A DNA stretch of 64,000 nt, from NCBI RefSeq assembly GCF_019222765.1, contig NZ_CP078145.1, forward strand, positions 5,766,001 to 5,830,000. Direction: 5' to 3'. The notes beneath the pieces were generated by a model. It made no database searches. It was not told the DNA's origin and saw only the letters and a program-made list of their open reading frames with translations. This document shows positions 25,268 through 34,474 of the stretch, in pieces; positions within the stretch are counted from its first letter, which is position 1, and every line of letters begins with the position of its first letter. The position numbers and the translations under genes are program-made. This DNA is from Nocardia iowensis (GTDB taxonomy: Bacteria; Actinomycetota; Actinomycetes; Mycobacteriales; Mycobacteriaceae).

Positions 25268-25823
25268 CGCTCTCTCCTCGGCTCGTCGGCAGGCTGACCC
25301 AGCTTATCGACCCTGGCGGTATTCGGACGTAGCCGCGTGGCCGACCGCGTCGTGTCGACCGGCCCGATCGCCCGGTCCGCGCGGGTTCGATTCGCCCGCA
25401 ACATAGTTGAGTGTTGTACGAAATGGCCGCGCCGAGCGGTAACGAACGACATTCCAGTGCACGACTCGCAGTGAACTCACTCACATCACCGTGGCGCGCC
25501 ACCCATTGTTCCCGCGCGACGCTCTGTTAGCCACCGATTCGCCAACTCTGGGCCGGAGCGTCAGTCCCGCCCGCCCGCCCTGCGCGCGCGCCAGACCTGA
25601 AACCCGTTGGCAACCCGTCGTATTCAACCGAACCCGCCGGTTCGAGCAGCCCATAGCCAGCCGATCACCAGTTAGTGATACCTCACGAAACATGTACTTG
25701 TGCACAGTCGATCAGTGCAACTTCTGCGCCATAGGCGTTTCTAGTTACCGTCGGGTAGTGTCCGTCGCACCGACGATCAGAGACGATCCGGGACGTTTCT
25801 TTCCACGATTTCCAGGAGCGCGC
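25268..25823. other. Long intergenic/promoter region upstream of the nlt operon
   Basis: These 556 bases contain no credible gene. They must hold the promoters of the EthA-like gene (leftward) and the nlt operon (rightward). Visible structures are a CGAACC/GGTTCG hairpin (25629-25644) and an inverted repeat TGCAC-N9-GTGCA (25701-25719). The 25660-25800 stretch is lower in GC, where the nlt promoter most likely lies. An open frame runs through from 25491 but lacks codon bias and a start signal. Confidence 0.5.
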
Positions 25824-26873
25824 GTGTCGCATTCTCGATTCGAATCCATCGGCGCCTATCTGCCTTCGAATATCGTCACCACCCAGGAGTTGCTCTCCCG
25901 GTTGAAGGAACCTCCGTCTTTCGATCTCGAAAAAATCACGGGTGTCAAGGAACGCCGGGTGCACGACACCAGCCCGGAGAACTACGAAGACTCGTTCGCG
26001 ATCGCCATGAAGGCCGCCGAAGACTGTCTTTCCAGGTCGCGCTACGAAGCAGCGGAGCTGGACGTGGTCATCTCCACCTCGATCACGCGGAGCAACCACG
26101 CCACCCGCATGTACATGGAGCCGTCCTTCGCGGGTTCGATAAGCCGCCTTATCGGGGCGAAGAACGCCATTACCTTCGACGTTTCGAACGCCTGTGCCGG
26201 AATGCTCACCGGCACTTACATTCTGGATCGGATGATCCGCTCCGGCGCGGTACGCAACGGCATGGTGGTCAGTGGTGAAGCCATTACCCCCATTGCCGAT
26301 ACCGCCGTTGCCGAGATTTCCGAGAAATACGATCTGCAGTTCGCGTCGCTGTCGGTGGGCGACTCGGGCGCCGCGGTCGTGCTGGACGAGGCGGTCGACG
26401 ACAACGACAAAATCCACTACATCGAGATGATGACAGCCTCGGAGTACTCGCACCTGTGCCTCGGCATGCCCAGCGACAAGAGCCAGGGTGTTGCGCTGTA
26501 CACCGACAACCGCAAAATGCACAACGAGGACCGGTTCCTGTTGGGCACCAACAGCCAGATCAACTACCTCCAGGCACAGGGCCGCACCTTCGCCGACGAG
26601 AAGTTCGACTACGTCATCCACCACCAGTTCGGCGCGGCCGCGATCCCGTGGATGAACGCGATCTGTGAGCGCGAGTTCGGCACCCCGATGCCGCCGGATC
26701 TGCGGGTCATCGAGAAGTACGGAAACACCTCGACCACTTCGCATTTCATCGTCCTGCACGATCAGCTCAGCGAGCAGAACATCCCGGCGGGCTCGAAACT
26801 GCTGATGATTCCCGCCGCCTCCGGCATCGTGACCGGCTTCCTGTCCACCACCATCTCGTCTCTGAAGGTCTGA
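25824..26873 (+). CDS. nltA: OleA-like thiolase, catalytic subunit of a beta-lactone pathway
   Basis: This 349-residue KAS III/thiolase-fold enzyme is of the OleA type, which joins two fatty acyl-CoAs head to head to a beta-keto acid. Cys124 (SNACAG), His267 (IHHQFG) and Asn301 (YGNTS) form the triad. Glu99 lies 25 residues before the Cys, close to the OleA glutamate spacing. The start is GTG at 25824, with AGGAG five bases upstream. An OleA pair plus OleC and OleD homologues in a Nocardia-like genome matches the nocardiolactone (nlt) locus. The partner gene follows after eight bases. Confidence 0.85.
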   Translation: MSHSRFESIGAYLPSNIVTTQELLSRLKEPPSFDLEKITGVKERRVHDTSPENYEDSFAIAMKAAEDCLSRSRYEAAELDVVISTSITRSNHATRMYMEPSFAGSISRLIGAKNAITFDVSNACAGMLTGTYILDRMIRSGAVRNGMVVSGEAITPIADTAVAEISEKYDLQFASLSVGDSGAAVVLDEAVDDNDKIHYIEMMTASEYSHLCLGMPSDKSQGVALYTDNRKMHNEDRFLLGTNSQINYLQAQGRTFADEKFDYVIHHQFGAAAIPWMNAICEREFGTPMPPDLRVIEKYGNTSTTSHFIVLHDQLSEQNIPAGSKLLMIPAASGIVTGFLSTTISSLKV

Positions 26874-26881
26874 GGTCAGCC

Positions 26882-27790
26882 ATGGGCGTTCGCATCAAAT
26901 CGGTCGGTATCAGTCGCGACACGCAGAGCAGTGTGGAGAACAGTGGTCGTGCCGCGAAGCAGAGCCTGGAGCGGGCCGGGGTTCGTCCGGACCAGGTCGG
27001 CGTGCTGATCAACGCCGGTGTCTTCCGTGACTCCAACACCGTCGAACCGGCTGTTTCCGCGCTGATCCAGAAGGCGGCGGGCATCGGCCTCGAATACGCC
27101 AAGGACGACCCGCGGACCTTCTCCTTCGACCTGATGAACGGTGCCACCGGCGTGCTCAACGCGGTCCAGGTGGCCACCGCCATCCTGGCAACCGGCAGTG
27201 CCGAGCACGTGCTCATCGTCGCCGGGGACGGTCACCCGTCGATGACCCGCTCGGCCGCCACCGACGACTTCCCTTACGCCACTTCGGGAGCCGCGCTGCT
27301 GCTGGAGCACACCGACGAGCCGGACGGCTTCGGCCGGGTGCACACGGTGAACGGCGAGGGCACCCCCGCGGTCGAGGCCTATGTCGACACAGCCACCATG
27401 GGCAGCGTCGGACGCGGGGTGATGACGGTCGTGCGCGAGCCGGACTTCGCGGATCGGCTGCTGAGCGTGGCGATCGAGGCGGCGCGGGCCGCGCTCGCCG
27501 AGTCCGGGCACAGCGACCTGGCCGGTACGGCGCTCATCGCCTCGACGCCGACCGCCGAGTTCCCGAAGCAGCTTGCGGATGCCCTTGGCATCAGCCAGAA
27601 TTCGGTGCGCACGCCGGACCTGGCCGACGGCGACCCGCACACCGCGGCGCTGCCGCAGGCCTATGACCGGGCGGTCGTGGCGGACACCATGAAAGAGTTC
27701 ACCCATGTGCTGTTCGTCGCGGCGGGCGCTGGCCCGTCGGCGGCGGCGGTGTTGTACCGGTTGCCCGCGTTCGCCGGGGCGGTTGCGTGA
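26882..27790 (+). CDS. nltB: OleA-like partner subunit lacking the catalytic triad
   Basis: This 302-residue thiolase-fold protein resembles LstB of lipstatin biosynthesis. The catalytic Cys is replaced by Ala88 in DLMNGATGVL, and the His and Asn motifs are also lost. Glu55, in NTVEP, is kept. In LstA/LstB the partner subunit is thought to supply a glutamate to the active site of the catalytic subunit, so NltA/NltB should be an obligate heterodimer. The ATG has TGAGGT six bases upstream, and the stop overlaps the GTG of nltC. Confidence 0.82.
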   Translation: MGVRIKSVGISRDTQSSVENSGRAAKQSLERAGVRPDQVGVLINAGVFRDSNTVEPAVSALIQKAAGIGLEYAKDDPRTFSFDLMNGATGVLNAVQVATAILATGSAEHVLIVAGDGHPSMTRSAATDDFPYATSGAALLLEHTDEPDGFGRVHTVNGEGTPAVEAYVDTATMGSVGRGVMTVVREPDFADRLLSVAIEAARAALAESGHSDLAGTALIASTPTAEFPKQLADALGISQNSVRTPDLADGDPHTAALPQAYDRAVVADTMKEFTHVLFVAAGAGPSAAAVLYRLPAFAGAVA

Positions 27791-29466
27791 CGTCGGCAAC
27801 CTACTGGGCGGCCATCGACCGGTTCCGTGCGTTCGCGCGCACGGAACCGGATCGGGAAGCGGTGATCTATCCCGACGCGACGAAATCCGCTGACCTGCCG
27901 ACCTATCGGCACGTCAGCTACCGCGAGCTCGATGACTGGTCCGAGGCGATCGCCGAGCGGCTCACCGCGGCCGGCGTCGGGGCGGGCACCCGCACCATCG
28001 TGCTGGTGCTGCCGAGCCCGGAGTTGTACGCGATCCTGTTCGGGCTGTTGAAGATCGGCGCCGTGCCCGTGGTGATCGACCCGGGCATGGGCTTGCGCAA
28101 GATGGTGCACTGCTTGCGCGCGGTCGAGGCGGAAGCGTTCATCGGCATTCCGCCCGCGCACGCCGTGCGGGTGTTGTTCCGGCGCAGCTTCCGCAAGGTG
28201 CGCACCACGGTGACCGTCGGCAGGCGCTGGTTCTGGCGCGGCGAGCGGCTGGCGGCCTGGGGTACCCGGCCGACCGGCGTCGCGCCCGAGCGCGTGCCCG
28301 CCGCCGCGGACGATGTGCTCGTCATCGGATTCACCACCGGCAGTACCGGACCAGCCAAAGCGGTCGAACTGACCCACGGCAACCTCGCATCGATGGTCGA
28401 GCAGGTGCATATGGCCCGTGGCGAGGTCGCGCCGGAGACGTCGCTGATCACGTTGCCGCTGGTCGGGATTCTCGATCTACTGCTCGGATCGCGGTGTGTG
28501 CTACCGCCGTTGATCCCGAGCAAGGTCGGCTCCACCGATCCGGCGCATGTCGCGCACGCCATCGAGAAGTTCGGTGTGCGGACGATGTTCGCCTCGCCCG
28601 CTCTGCTGATCCCGCTGCTGCGCCATCTCGAGCAGCACCCGATCGAGCTGAAAACCTTGGGCAGCATCTACTCCGGTGGCGCGCCGGTGCCGGACTGGTG
28701 CATCGCCGGGCTGCGCGAGGTGCTGGCCGAGGACGTGCGGATCTATGCCGGGTATGGCTCCACCGAGGCCTTACCGATGTCGCTCATCGAATCCCGGGAA
28801 CTGTTCGACGGTCTGGTCGATCGGACGCACCGCGGCGAGGGCACCTGCATCGGACGTCCGGCCGACAAGATCGAGGCGCGAATCGTCGCCATCACCGACG
28901 ACCCGATCCCCACCTGGACGCGAGTCGCGGAGCTGGCCGGTGAGCTCGAAAACTCACGCGGCATCGGCGAACTCGTCGTCTCCGGCCCGAACGTCAGTAC
29001 GCACTACTACTGGCCGGAGGAGGCGAACCGGCAAGGCAAGATTGTCGACGGGGACCGGATCTGGCATCGCACCGGCGATCTCGCGTGGATCGATGCCGAG
29101 GGCCGAATCTGGTTCTGCGGGCGCAAGAGTCAGCGAGTCGTTACGGCGAACGGCCCGATGTTCACCGTCCAGGTGGAGCAGATCTTCAATACCGTTGCGG
29201 GGGTGGCGCGGACGGCGCTGGTCGGCGTCGGTGCGCGTGGGGCGCAGCGACCGGTGCTGTGCGTCGAGCTGAAGCCCGATGCCGACGCTGCGACCGTCGA
29301 AGCCGCATTGCGGGCTCGGGGTGCGGAGTTCGATCTCACCCGGCGGATCGCCGATTTTCTGGTTCATCCTTCGTTCCCGGTCGATATCCGGCACAACGCC
29401 AAGATCGGGCGGGAGCAGCTGTCGCAGTGGGCGGCGAAGCAGATCGGAACGGACGCGCAGCGATGA
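27787..29466 (+). CDS. nltC: Beta-lactone synthetase (OleC-like ANL-superfamily enzyme)
   Basis: This 559-residue adenylate-forming enzyme of the OleC type uses ATP to activate the carboxylate of a beta-hydroxy acid, which closes to a beta-lactone. Motifs in order are GFTTGSTGPAKAVELTHGN, the GYGSTEA core and HRTGDLAWID. GRKSQRVV lies in the mobile C-terminal domain. The start is a GTG overlapping the nltB stop. Without an OleB hydrolase gene in the operon, the lactone rather than an olefin should be the product. Its stop overlaps the start of the next gene (ATGA). Confidence 0.85.
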   Translation: MTSATYWAAIDRFRAFARTEPDREAVIYPDATKSADLPTYRHVSYRELDDWSEAIAERLTAAGVGAGTRTIVLVLPSPELYAILFGLLKIGAVPVVIDPGMGLRKMVHCLRAVEAEAFIGIPPAHAVRVLFRRSFRKVRTTVTVGRRWFWRGERLAAWGTRPTGVAPERVPAAADDVLVIGFTTGSTGPAKAVELTHGNLASMVEQVHMARGEVAPETSLITLPLVGILDLLLGSRCVLPPLIPSKVGSTDPAHVAHAIEKFGVRTMFASPALLIPLLRHLEQHPIELKTLGSIYSGGAPVPDWCIAGLREVLAEDVRIYAGYGSTEALPMSLIESRELFDGLVDRTHRGEGTCIGRPADKIEARIVAITDDPIPTWTRVAELAGELENSRGIGELVVSGPNVSTHYYWPEEANRQGKIVDGDRIWHRTGDLAWIDAEGRIWFCGRKSQRVVTANGPMFTVQVEQIFNTVAGVARTALVGVGARGAQRPVLCVELKPDADAATVEAALRARGAEFDLTRRIADFLVHPSFPVDIRHNAKIGREQLSQWAAKQIGTDAQR

Positions 29467-29732
29467 AAACAACGGCATTGCGGGCGATTCCCGTTCTCGG
29501 CTGGTTGTACCTGGTCGGTGGGATTGTGGCGGTCGCGACGGATCGGGTGCCCGAAAGCCGGGTGCTGCGCGCCGCGTGGTGGATCGACGCATTCCTCAGT
29601 GTCGTGGTGCACGCGGCCCAGATCCGGCCCGCGCTCCGTGCGGCGGCGGGTTCCGGCCGCTCCCCCATCGAGACCGCCGTATTGACGCAGATCTTCGGAA
29701 TGACCTGGTGGCGAACGCAGGAGAAGCGATGA
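29463..29732 (+). CDS. Small two-helix membrane protein embedded in the nlt operon
   Basis: This 89-residue protein has two predicted transmembrane segments, one near the N-terminus (around PVLGWLYLVGGIVAVA) and one central (around WWIDAFLSVVVHAA). A polar C-terminus follows. I do not recognise a family. It overlaps nltC upstream and nltD downstream by four bases each (ATGA), so its synthesis is locked to theirs. It may anchor or scaffold the soluble enzymes at the membrane; that is a guess from position. Confidence 0.7.
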   Translation: MKTTALRAIPVLGWLYLVGGIVAVATDRVPESRVLRAAWWIDAFLSVVVHAAQIRPALRAAAGSGRSPIETAVLTQIFGMTWWRTQEKR

Positions 29733-30775
29733 GCAAGGTGCTGGTAACGGGTGCGTCCGGGTTTCTCGGCGGCGCGCTCGTGCGCAGGCTGGTCCGCGAC
29801 GGCGAGCACGATGTGTCGATTCTGGTGCGGCGCACCAGCAATCTGACCGACCTCGGCGCCGACGTCGACCGGGTGCAGCTGGTCTACGGCGATCTCACCG
29901 ATCAGGCGTCGCTGGTGCAGGCAACCAATGGCGTGGATATCGTGTTCCACAGTGCCGCCCGAGTGGACGAGCGCGGAACGCGCCAACAGTTCTGGGACGA
30001 GAACGTGCGAGCGACCGAACTGCTGCTGGAGGCGGCGCGGCGCGGCGGCGCTTCCCGGTTCGTCTTCATCTCCAGCCCGAGCGCGCTGATGGACCGCGAC
30101 GGCGGCGATCAGCTCGACGTCGACGAATCGATCCCCTATCCGCAGCGCTACCTGAACCTCTATTCGGAAACCAAGGCGGCCGCGGAACGCGCCGTATTGG
30201 CCGCCAACACCACCGGTTTCACCACTTGCGCGCTGCGGCCGCGGGCGATCTGGGGTGCGGGCGACCGGTCCGGGCCGATCGTGCGGTTGCTCGGCCGGAC
30301 CGGCACCGGGAAACTGCCGGATATCTCGTTCGGTCGCACGGTGTACGCGTCACTGTGCCACGTCGACAACATCGTCGACGCGTGCGTAAAGGCGGCCGCC
30401 TCGGATGCGGTGGGCGGCAAGGCCTATTTCGTCGCGGACGCCGAAAAGACCAATGTGTGGGAATTTCTCGGTTCGGTGGCGGCAGGTCTCGGCTATCAAC
30501 CGCCGACCAGGAAGCCGAATCCCAAGGTGATCAACGCGGTGGTGGCCGTGATCGAAACCATCTGGCGGATACCGGCCGTCGCGACCCGCTGGTCGCCGCC
30601 GCTGTCGCGCTACGCCGTCGCACTGATGACGCGCAGCGCGACCTACGACACCACCGCTGCCACCCGCGACTTCGGCTACCGCCCCATCGTGGACCGGGAC
30701 AGCGGATTGACCACCTTCCTCGCGTGGCTCGAAACGCAAGGCGGGGCCGTCGAACTCACTCGAAATCTGCGCTGA
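29729..30775 (+). CDS. nltD: NAD-dependent beta-keto acid reductase (OleD/3beta-HSD family)
   Basis: This 348-residue extended short-chain dehydrogenase has TGASGFLGG (7-15), HSAARVDERGTR, a catalytic Ser in FISSPS and Tyr145/Lys149 in YSETK. OleD homologues reduce the 2-alkyl-3-keto acid to the beta-hydroxy acid that the beta-lactone synthetase then closes. Its ATG overlaps the stop of the small membrane protein, with AGGAGAAG just upstream. The next gene follows after 31 bases. Confidence 0.83.
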   Translation: MSKVLVTGASGFLGGALVRRLVRDGEHDVSILVRRTSNLTDLGADVDRVQLVYGDLTDQASLVQATNGVDIVFHSAARVDERGTRQQFWDENVRATELLLEAARRGGASRFVFISSPSALMDRDGGDQLDVDESIPYPQRYLNLYSETKAAAERAVLAANTTGFTTCALRPRAIWGAGDRSGPIVRLLGRTGTGKLPDISFGRTVYASLCHVDNIVDACVKAAASDAVGGKAYFVADAEKTNVWEFLGSVAAGLGYQPPTRKPNPKVINAVVAVIETIWRIPAVATRWSPPLSRYAVALMTRSATYDTTAATRDFGYRPIVDRDSGLTTFLAWLETQGGAVELTRNLR

Positions 30776-30806
30776 ACTCCAGCACCAGTCGTTACCGGAG
30801 GCCCAT

Positions 30807-32057
30807 ATGAACGCAGCATCGCGCAGTAATCCCGTGCGGGATGATGGCCGGGATACGGGCTTGCCCGACACCGTCTTCCGCCGGAAGATCTCGCCCACCG
30901 AACGCCTGTACTTCTTCACCAGGGAAGTGTCGCCGCCGTTTCTGATGCACCTCGTCGTGCACGGCAACGGCATCCTCGACCCGGACGCGTTGCAGCGCGC
31001 CGTGGAGGTGGCCGCCGCGGCGAATCCCGGCGCGCGGCTTGTCCGGGACGGCCGGTACTGGGTGGACAGCGGTGTCGCCGCCAAGGTGCGGGTGGTGCCG
31101 GGATGGACGCTCGACTACGCCACGCTGGAAGACGACGCGGTACTGAACAGTCCGATCGGCCCCACGCCGGACCGGACCACCGAGGTACTGCTGCTGACGG
31201 GTGCCAAGACCACCGTCGTCTTCCGGGTCTTCCACGGCGTGATGGACGGGATGGGCATGCGGATGTGGGCGGACGACGTGTTCCGCGCACTGCGCGGCGT
31301 GGCGCCCGTCGGTGCCCCCGATCCGATCGCCGACGCCGAATTGGTGGCGCGGGTGGGTGCGCCGGGCAAGCAGACGCTGGTGCTTCCGGTCTATCCGGCG
31401 GCGACCGGACGTGGCCGCCAGGACCCGAACGCGTCGCGATGGTTATTGCGGCACCGCACCATTCACGCCACCGGTAAGGGGATGGTCGCGCGGGTCTCGG
31501 CGATCCTCGCCGAGGCGGCCGGAACCAAGTCCCGTTTCATGGTTCCGGTGGACCTGCGCAGGCACGACCCCGCGCTGCGGTCGACCGGGAATCTCGCGCT
31601 GCCACTGTTTCTCGACGTCGCGCCCGGCGAGAACTGGGAGACGGTCAGTGCCCGCATGCGGGCCGGGCTGCAGCAGAAGACCGAGTTGAACCAGCTGGAC
31701 AACGGCCGCCTATCGAAGTTCCCGCCCGCCGCGGTGCGCGCGGTGCTGCGGGCGAGCAACTGGCTCGGTGCCAGGTACAACCGGAACATGGTGTCCGCCA
31801 CCGTGTCGCACATGGGCAAGTTCGATCTGGACGAGATGGCCGTGCCCGGGTGGACACCGAGCACGATGCGGGTGCTGCCGCAGCACAGCGGCGCGATGCC
31901 GTTGCTGTTCGGGATGGTGGAGTCGCGCGGTCAGATCGAGCTGACCGTGTCCTGTCGCAATGGTGCGGGTGTCGAGCCGCGACTGGAGGCCCTGCTCGAC
32001 AAGATCGCCGCCACCTTGGAGGCCGATCTCGCGCCGCATGATTCGCCCGCCCGATGA
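30807..32057 (+). CDS. PapA-like/condensation-fold acyltransferase
   Basis: This 416-residue condensation-fold (BAHD/PapA-like) protein carries the catalytic motif FHGVMDG: His143, three residues, Asp147-Gly148. The first His of the usual HHxxxDG is Phe. Such enzymes acylate hydroxyls in mycobacterial lipids, and the PapA-MmpL pairing is a hallmark of exported lipid clusters. Here the gene sits directly before mmpL (ATGA overlap) and after nltD. Residues 4-18 (ASRS..VR..GR.TG) resemble the repeat at the N-terminus of the NADH dehydrogenase at 56041. The ATG has GGAGG upstream. Confidence 0.8.
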   Translation: MNAASRSNPVRDDGRDTGLPDTVFRRKISPTERLYFFTREVSPPFLMHLVVHGNGILDPDALQRAVEVAAAANPGARLVRDGRYWVDSGVAAKVRVVPGWTLDYATLEDDAVLNSPIGPTPDRTTEVLLLTGAKTTVVFRVFHGVMDGMGMRMWADDVFRALRGVAPVGAPDPIADAELVARVGAPGKQTLVLPVYPAATGRGRQDPNASRWLLRHRTIHATGKGMVARVSAILAEAAGTKSRFMVPVDLRRHDPALRSTGNLALPLFLDVAPGENWETVSARMRAGLQQKTELNQLDNGRLSKFPPAAVRAVLRASNWLGARYNRNMVSATVSHMGKFDLDEMAVPGWTPSTMRVLPQHSGAMPLLFGMVESRGQIELTVSCRNGAGVEPRLEALLDKIAATLEADLAPHDSPAR

Positions 32058-34168
32058 CTGCGTGGGCACGGTTCGTCATCGCCCGCCCGCGCACGGTACT
32101 TGCCGTCGTTGTCGGCGTCATGCTGTTGTTCGGGTTGCTCGGGGTGAACACCGCCGACAAGGTCAGCGCCGCCGGATTCACTGACCCGCACAGTGAATCG
32201 GCAGCGGTCGACCAGCTGGTCCGCGAACACTTCGGCCCGCAAACCCCCGACGCGGTAGCGCTGTACACCGCGCCGGAAGGCCAGACCCTCGACGACATCG
32301 GTCCACGCGTTCAGGAGTCGCTGGCCCGGATCGATCCCGCGCTGTTGCAGCGTCCGATCGAAACCTATTGGAACAGTGTGCCGCCGCGTAAGCAGTTCCT
32401 GCGGTCGGCCGACAACCGGCAGGCACTTGCCGCGGTGTTCCTCGCGGGCGACGACAATCGGCGGGTCACCGCCTACCCGGATATCCAAGCGGCGCTGAAG
32501 GTTCCGGGCGTCGAGACGAAACTCTCCGGCTACAGTGCGCTGGCCACCCAGATCAACGGTCAGTCCCAGCACGATCTCGTGCGCGCCGAATCCCTCTCGC
32601 TGCCACTCACTTTGCTGATCCTGGTGCTGGTGTTCGGCGGCGTGGTCGCGGCGTCACTGCCGGTCGCGGTCGGCGTGCTCGCGGTGCTCGGCTCGATGGG
32701 CACCATTCGGCTCCTCACCGAGATCACCGAGGTGAGTACCTTCGCGGTGAATATCGCGTCACTGCTCGGGCTGGGCATGGCGATCGACTACGGCCTGTTC
32801 CTGGTGACCCGATTCCGTGAGGAACTCGCGGGTGGGCGCGGTGTCGAGTCCGCCATCGAACGCACCTGCGCCACCGCGGGCCGCACCGTCGCCTTCTCGG
32901 CGCTCTTGCTGATCTGCGCGTTCGCAGGCACTTTCGTCTTCCCGCAGGCCGTGTTGCGGTCGCTCGGTCTCGGCGCGATCGCCGCGGTCGCGCTCGCCGC
33001 CGGGCTCTCGCTCACCGTGCTACCCGCCATGTTGGCGCTGTTCGGCGCTCGAATCGGCAAGGCGGGCAGCACGGATCGGACCGAGCGATTCTGGAGCCGC
33101 GTGGTGGACGCGGTACTGCGCAGGCCGGGCACCGTCACCATCGTGGTCGGCGCGGCGCTTTTGCTACTTGCCGCGCCGCTCACCGGCGTCCGACTCGGCG
33201 ACATCGACCATCGGGCGTTGCCCGCGGGCAACGAAATGCGCACCACGGTAGAGGAACTCACCGCGGGGTTCCCCGCGGCGAGCAGCGGTGTCACCGCTGT
33301 GCTGCGTGGCGTCGACGGACCACCACAGTCGGGGGCCGTCGACGCCGCGAGCACCGCCCTCGGCCGGGTCGACGGCGTCCGGCAGGTGCTCCAGGTGGGC
33401 CGTGCCGAGGACTTCGTCGTCTTCCACGCGTTCCTGGATGCCACCGACCGCAGTGAAAAGGCCACGGCGACCGTCGAAAACATCCGTGCCCTGACTCCCC
33501 CGGACGGCACGATGCTGCGGATCGGCGGCGACACCGCGGCCACCGTCGACAGCGTCCACTCCATCGTTCATGCCATGCCGTGGATGATCCTGGCCATGGT
33601 GACGGCGACCGTGCTGCTGCTCGCGGCGGCATTCCGGTCGATCGTGTTGCCGCTCAAGGCGGTCGCGATGGCGTTCCTCAGCCTCGCCGCCACCTTCGGC
33701 GTCCTCACCTGGATCTTCAACGACGGCCACCTCGCCGGCGCCCTCGGCATCAGCCCCGGCCCGCTCGCCGCGGGCATGCTCGTCCTGATCATCGCCGTCG
33801 TCTTCGGCCTGTCCACCGACTACGAGGTCTTCCTCCTCTCCCGGATGGTCGAGGCGCACAACGCGGGCGCCGACACCGCGACCGCCGTCCGCGTCGGCAC
33901 GCTGAAGACCGCCCGCGTGATCACCGCCGCCGCGACCCTGCTCGTGATCGTCACCGGAGCCTTCACCCTCTCCCCCTTGACCCCCATGCGCTTTCTCGGC
34001 CTCGGCATGATCATCGCCCTGCTCATCGATGCCACCCTCGTCCGCATGCTCCTGGTCCCCGCCCTGGTCAAACTCATGGGCCCGGCCAACTGGTGGACCC
34101 CGGGCCCGCGCCGCCGCCTGATCCCCGCCACCGTCGAACACGTGGACCAGGCGGCCCGGATTTCCTAA
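32054..34168 (+). CDS. MMPL-family RND lipid transporter
   Basis: This 704-residue RND-superfamily transporter is of the short MmpL type. It has an N-terminal transmembrane helix, a porter domain (about 40-170) and a five-helix block containing GLGMAIDYGLFLVTRFREEL. A second porter domain and a second helix block (VFGLSTDYEVFLLSRMVEAH) follow. The two D-Y pairs are the expected proton-relay residues. It starts within the stop of the acyltransferase gene. As the last gene of the nlt operon it probably exports the lipid product to the envelope. A weak hairpin with an AT-rich tail follows. Confidence 0.9.
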   Translation: MTAWARFVIARPRTVLAVVVGVMLLFGLLGVNTADKVSAAGFTDPHSESAAVDQLVREHFGPQTPDAVALYTAPEGQTLDDIGPRVQESLARIDPALLQRPIETYWNSVPPRKQFLRSADNRQALAAVFLAGDDNRRVTAYPDIQAALKVPGVETKLSGYSALATQINGQSQHDLVRAESLSLPLTLLILVLVFGGVVAASLPVAVGVLAVLGSMGTIRLLTEITEVSTFAVNIASLLGLGMAIDYGLFLVTRFREELAGGRGVESAIERTCATAGRTVAFSALLLICAFAGTFVFPQAVLRSLGLGAIAAVALAAGLSLTVLPAMLALFGARIGKAGSTDRTERFWSRVVDAVLRRPGTVTIVVGAALLLLAAPLTGVRLGDIDHRALPAGNEMRTTVEELTAGFPAASSGVTAVLRGVDGPPQSGAVDAASTALGRVDGVRQVLQVGRAEDFVVFHAFLDATDRSEKATATVENIRALTPPDGTMLRIGGDTAATVDSVHSIVHAMPWMILAMVTATVLLLAAAFRSIVLPLKAVAMAFLSLAATFGVLTWIFNDGHLAGALGISPGPLAAGMLVLIIAVVFGLSTDYEVFLLSRMVEAHNAGADTATAVRVGTLKTARVITAAATLLVIVTGAFTLSPLTPMRFLGLGMIIALLIDATLVRMLLVPALVKLMGPANWWTPGPRRRLIPATVEHVDQAARIS

Positions 34169-34171
34169 ATG

Positions 34172-34200
34172 TCCGCGAATGTCCTATTTGCGGAATAATT
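34172..34200 (+). terminator. Weak terminator after the nlt operon
   Basis: A 5-bp stem (34172-34176 with 34190-34194) with a 13-base loop is followed by ATAATTTT, just past the mmpL stop. The stem is short, so this is tentative; the AT tract could equally be a promoter element. Confidence 0.35.
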
Positions 34201-34271
34201 TTCATACCGATCGGTCGCCACGCCGCCGTGAAGATTGCAATAGCTCGGACCACTACCCAGGCTTAGCTCCC

Positions 34272-34472
34272 ATGTCCGCCGCCTGCCCCTCCTGCTCCTG
34301 GCCATCGCCGATGCTCGTCTCCTCGCGCGGGGCGGTGCGCTATTTGCGCTGCGTGTGCGGAAGATTCCTGGTCTCACATGGCGGCGGAGTGCATCTGGTG
34401 GCCGGTCGGCGGGCCTGCGGCACAGCGGCGGTGGCCGAGCACCTGGAGCTGATTCCGCTTCCCGAAGGATGA
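34272..34472 (+). CDS. Small zinc-ribbon-like hypothetical protein
   Basis: This 66-residue protein has CPSC (Cys5, Cys8) and CVC (Cys27, Cys29) pairs that could bind one zinc. No family is recognised. The ATG at 34272 is the first start after the nlt operon region. A frame open further upstream has no ribosome site. It ends just before a CGTACGG/CCGTACG hairpin. Expression is uncertain. Confidence 0.5.
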   Translation: MSAACPSCSWPSPMLVSSRGAVRYLRCVCGRFLVSHGGGVHLVAGRRACGTAAVAEHLELIPLPEG

Positions 34473-34474
34473 TT

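Noticed and set aside
25491..25823. Upstream in-frame extension of NltA by 111 codons
   Set aside because: No homology-like features, no ribosome site, and a GTG with AGGAG at five bases starts exactly at the family N-terminus.
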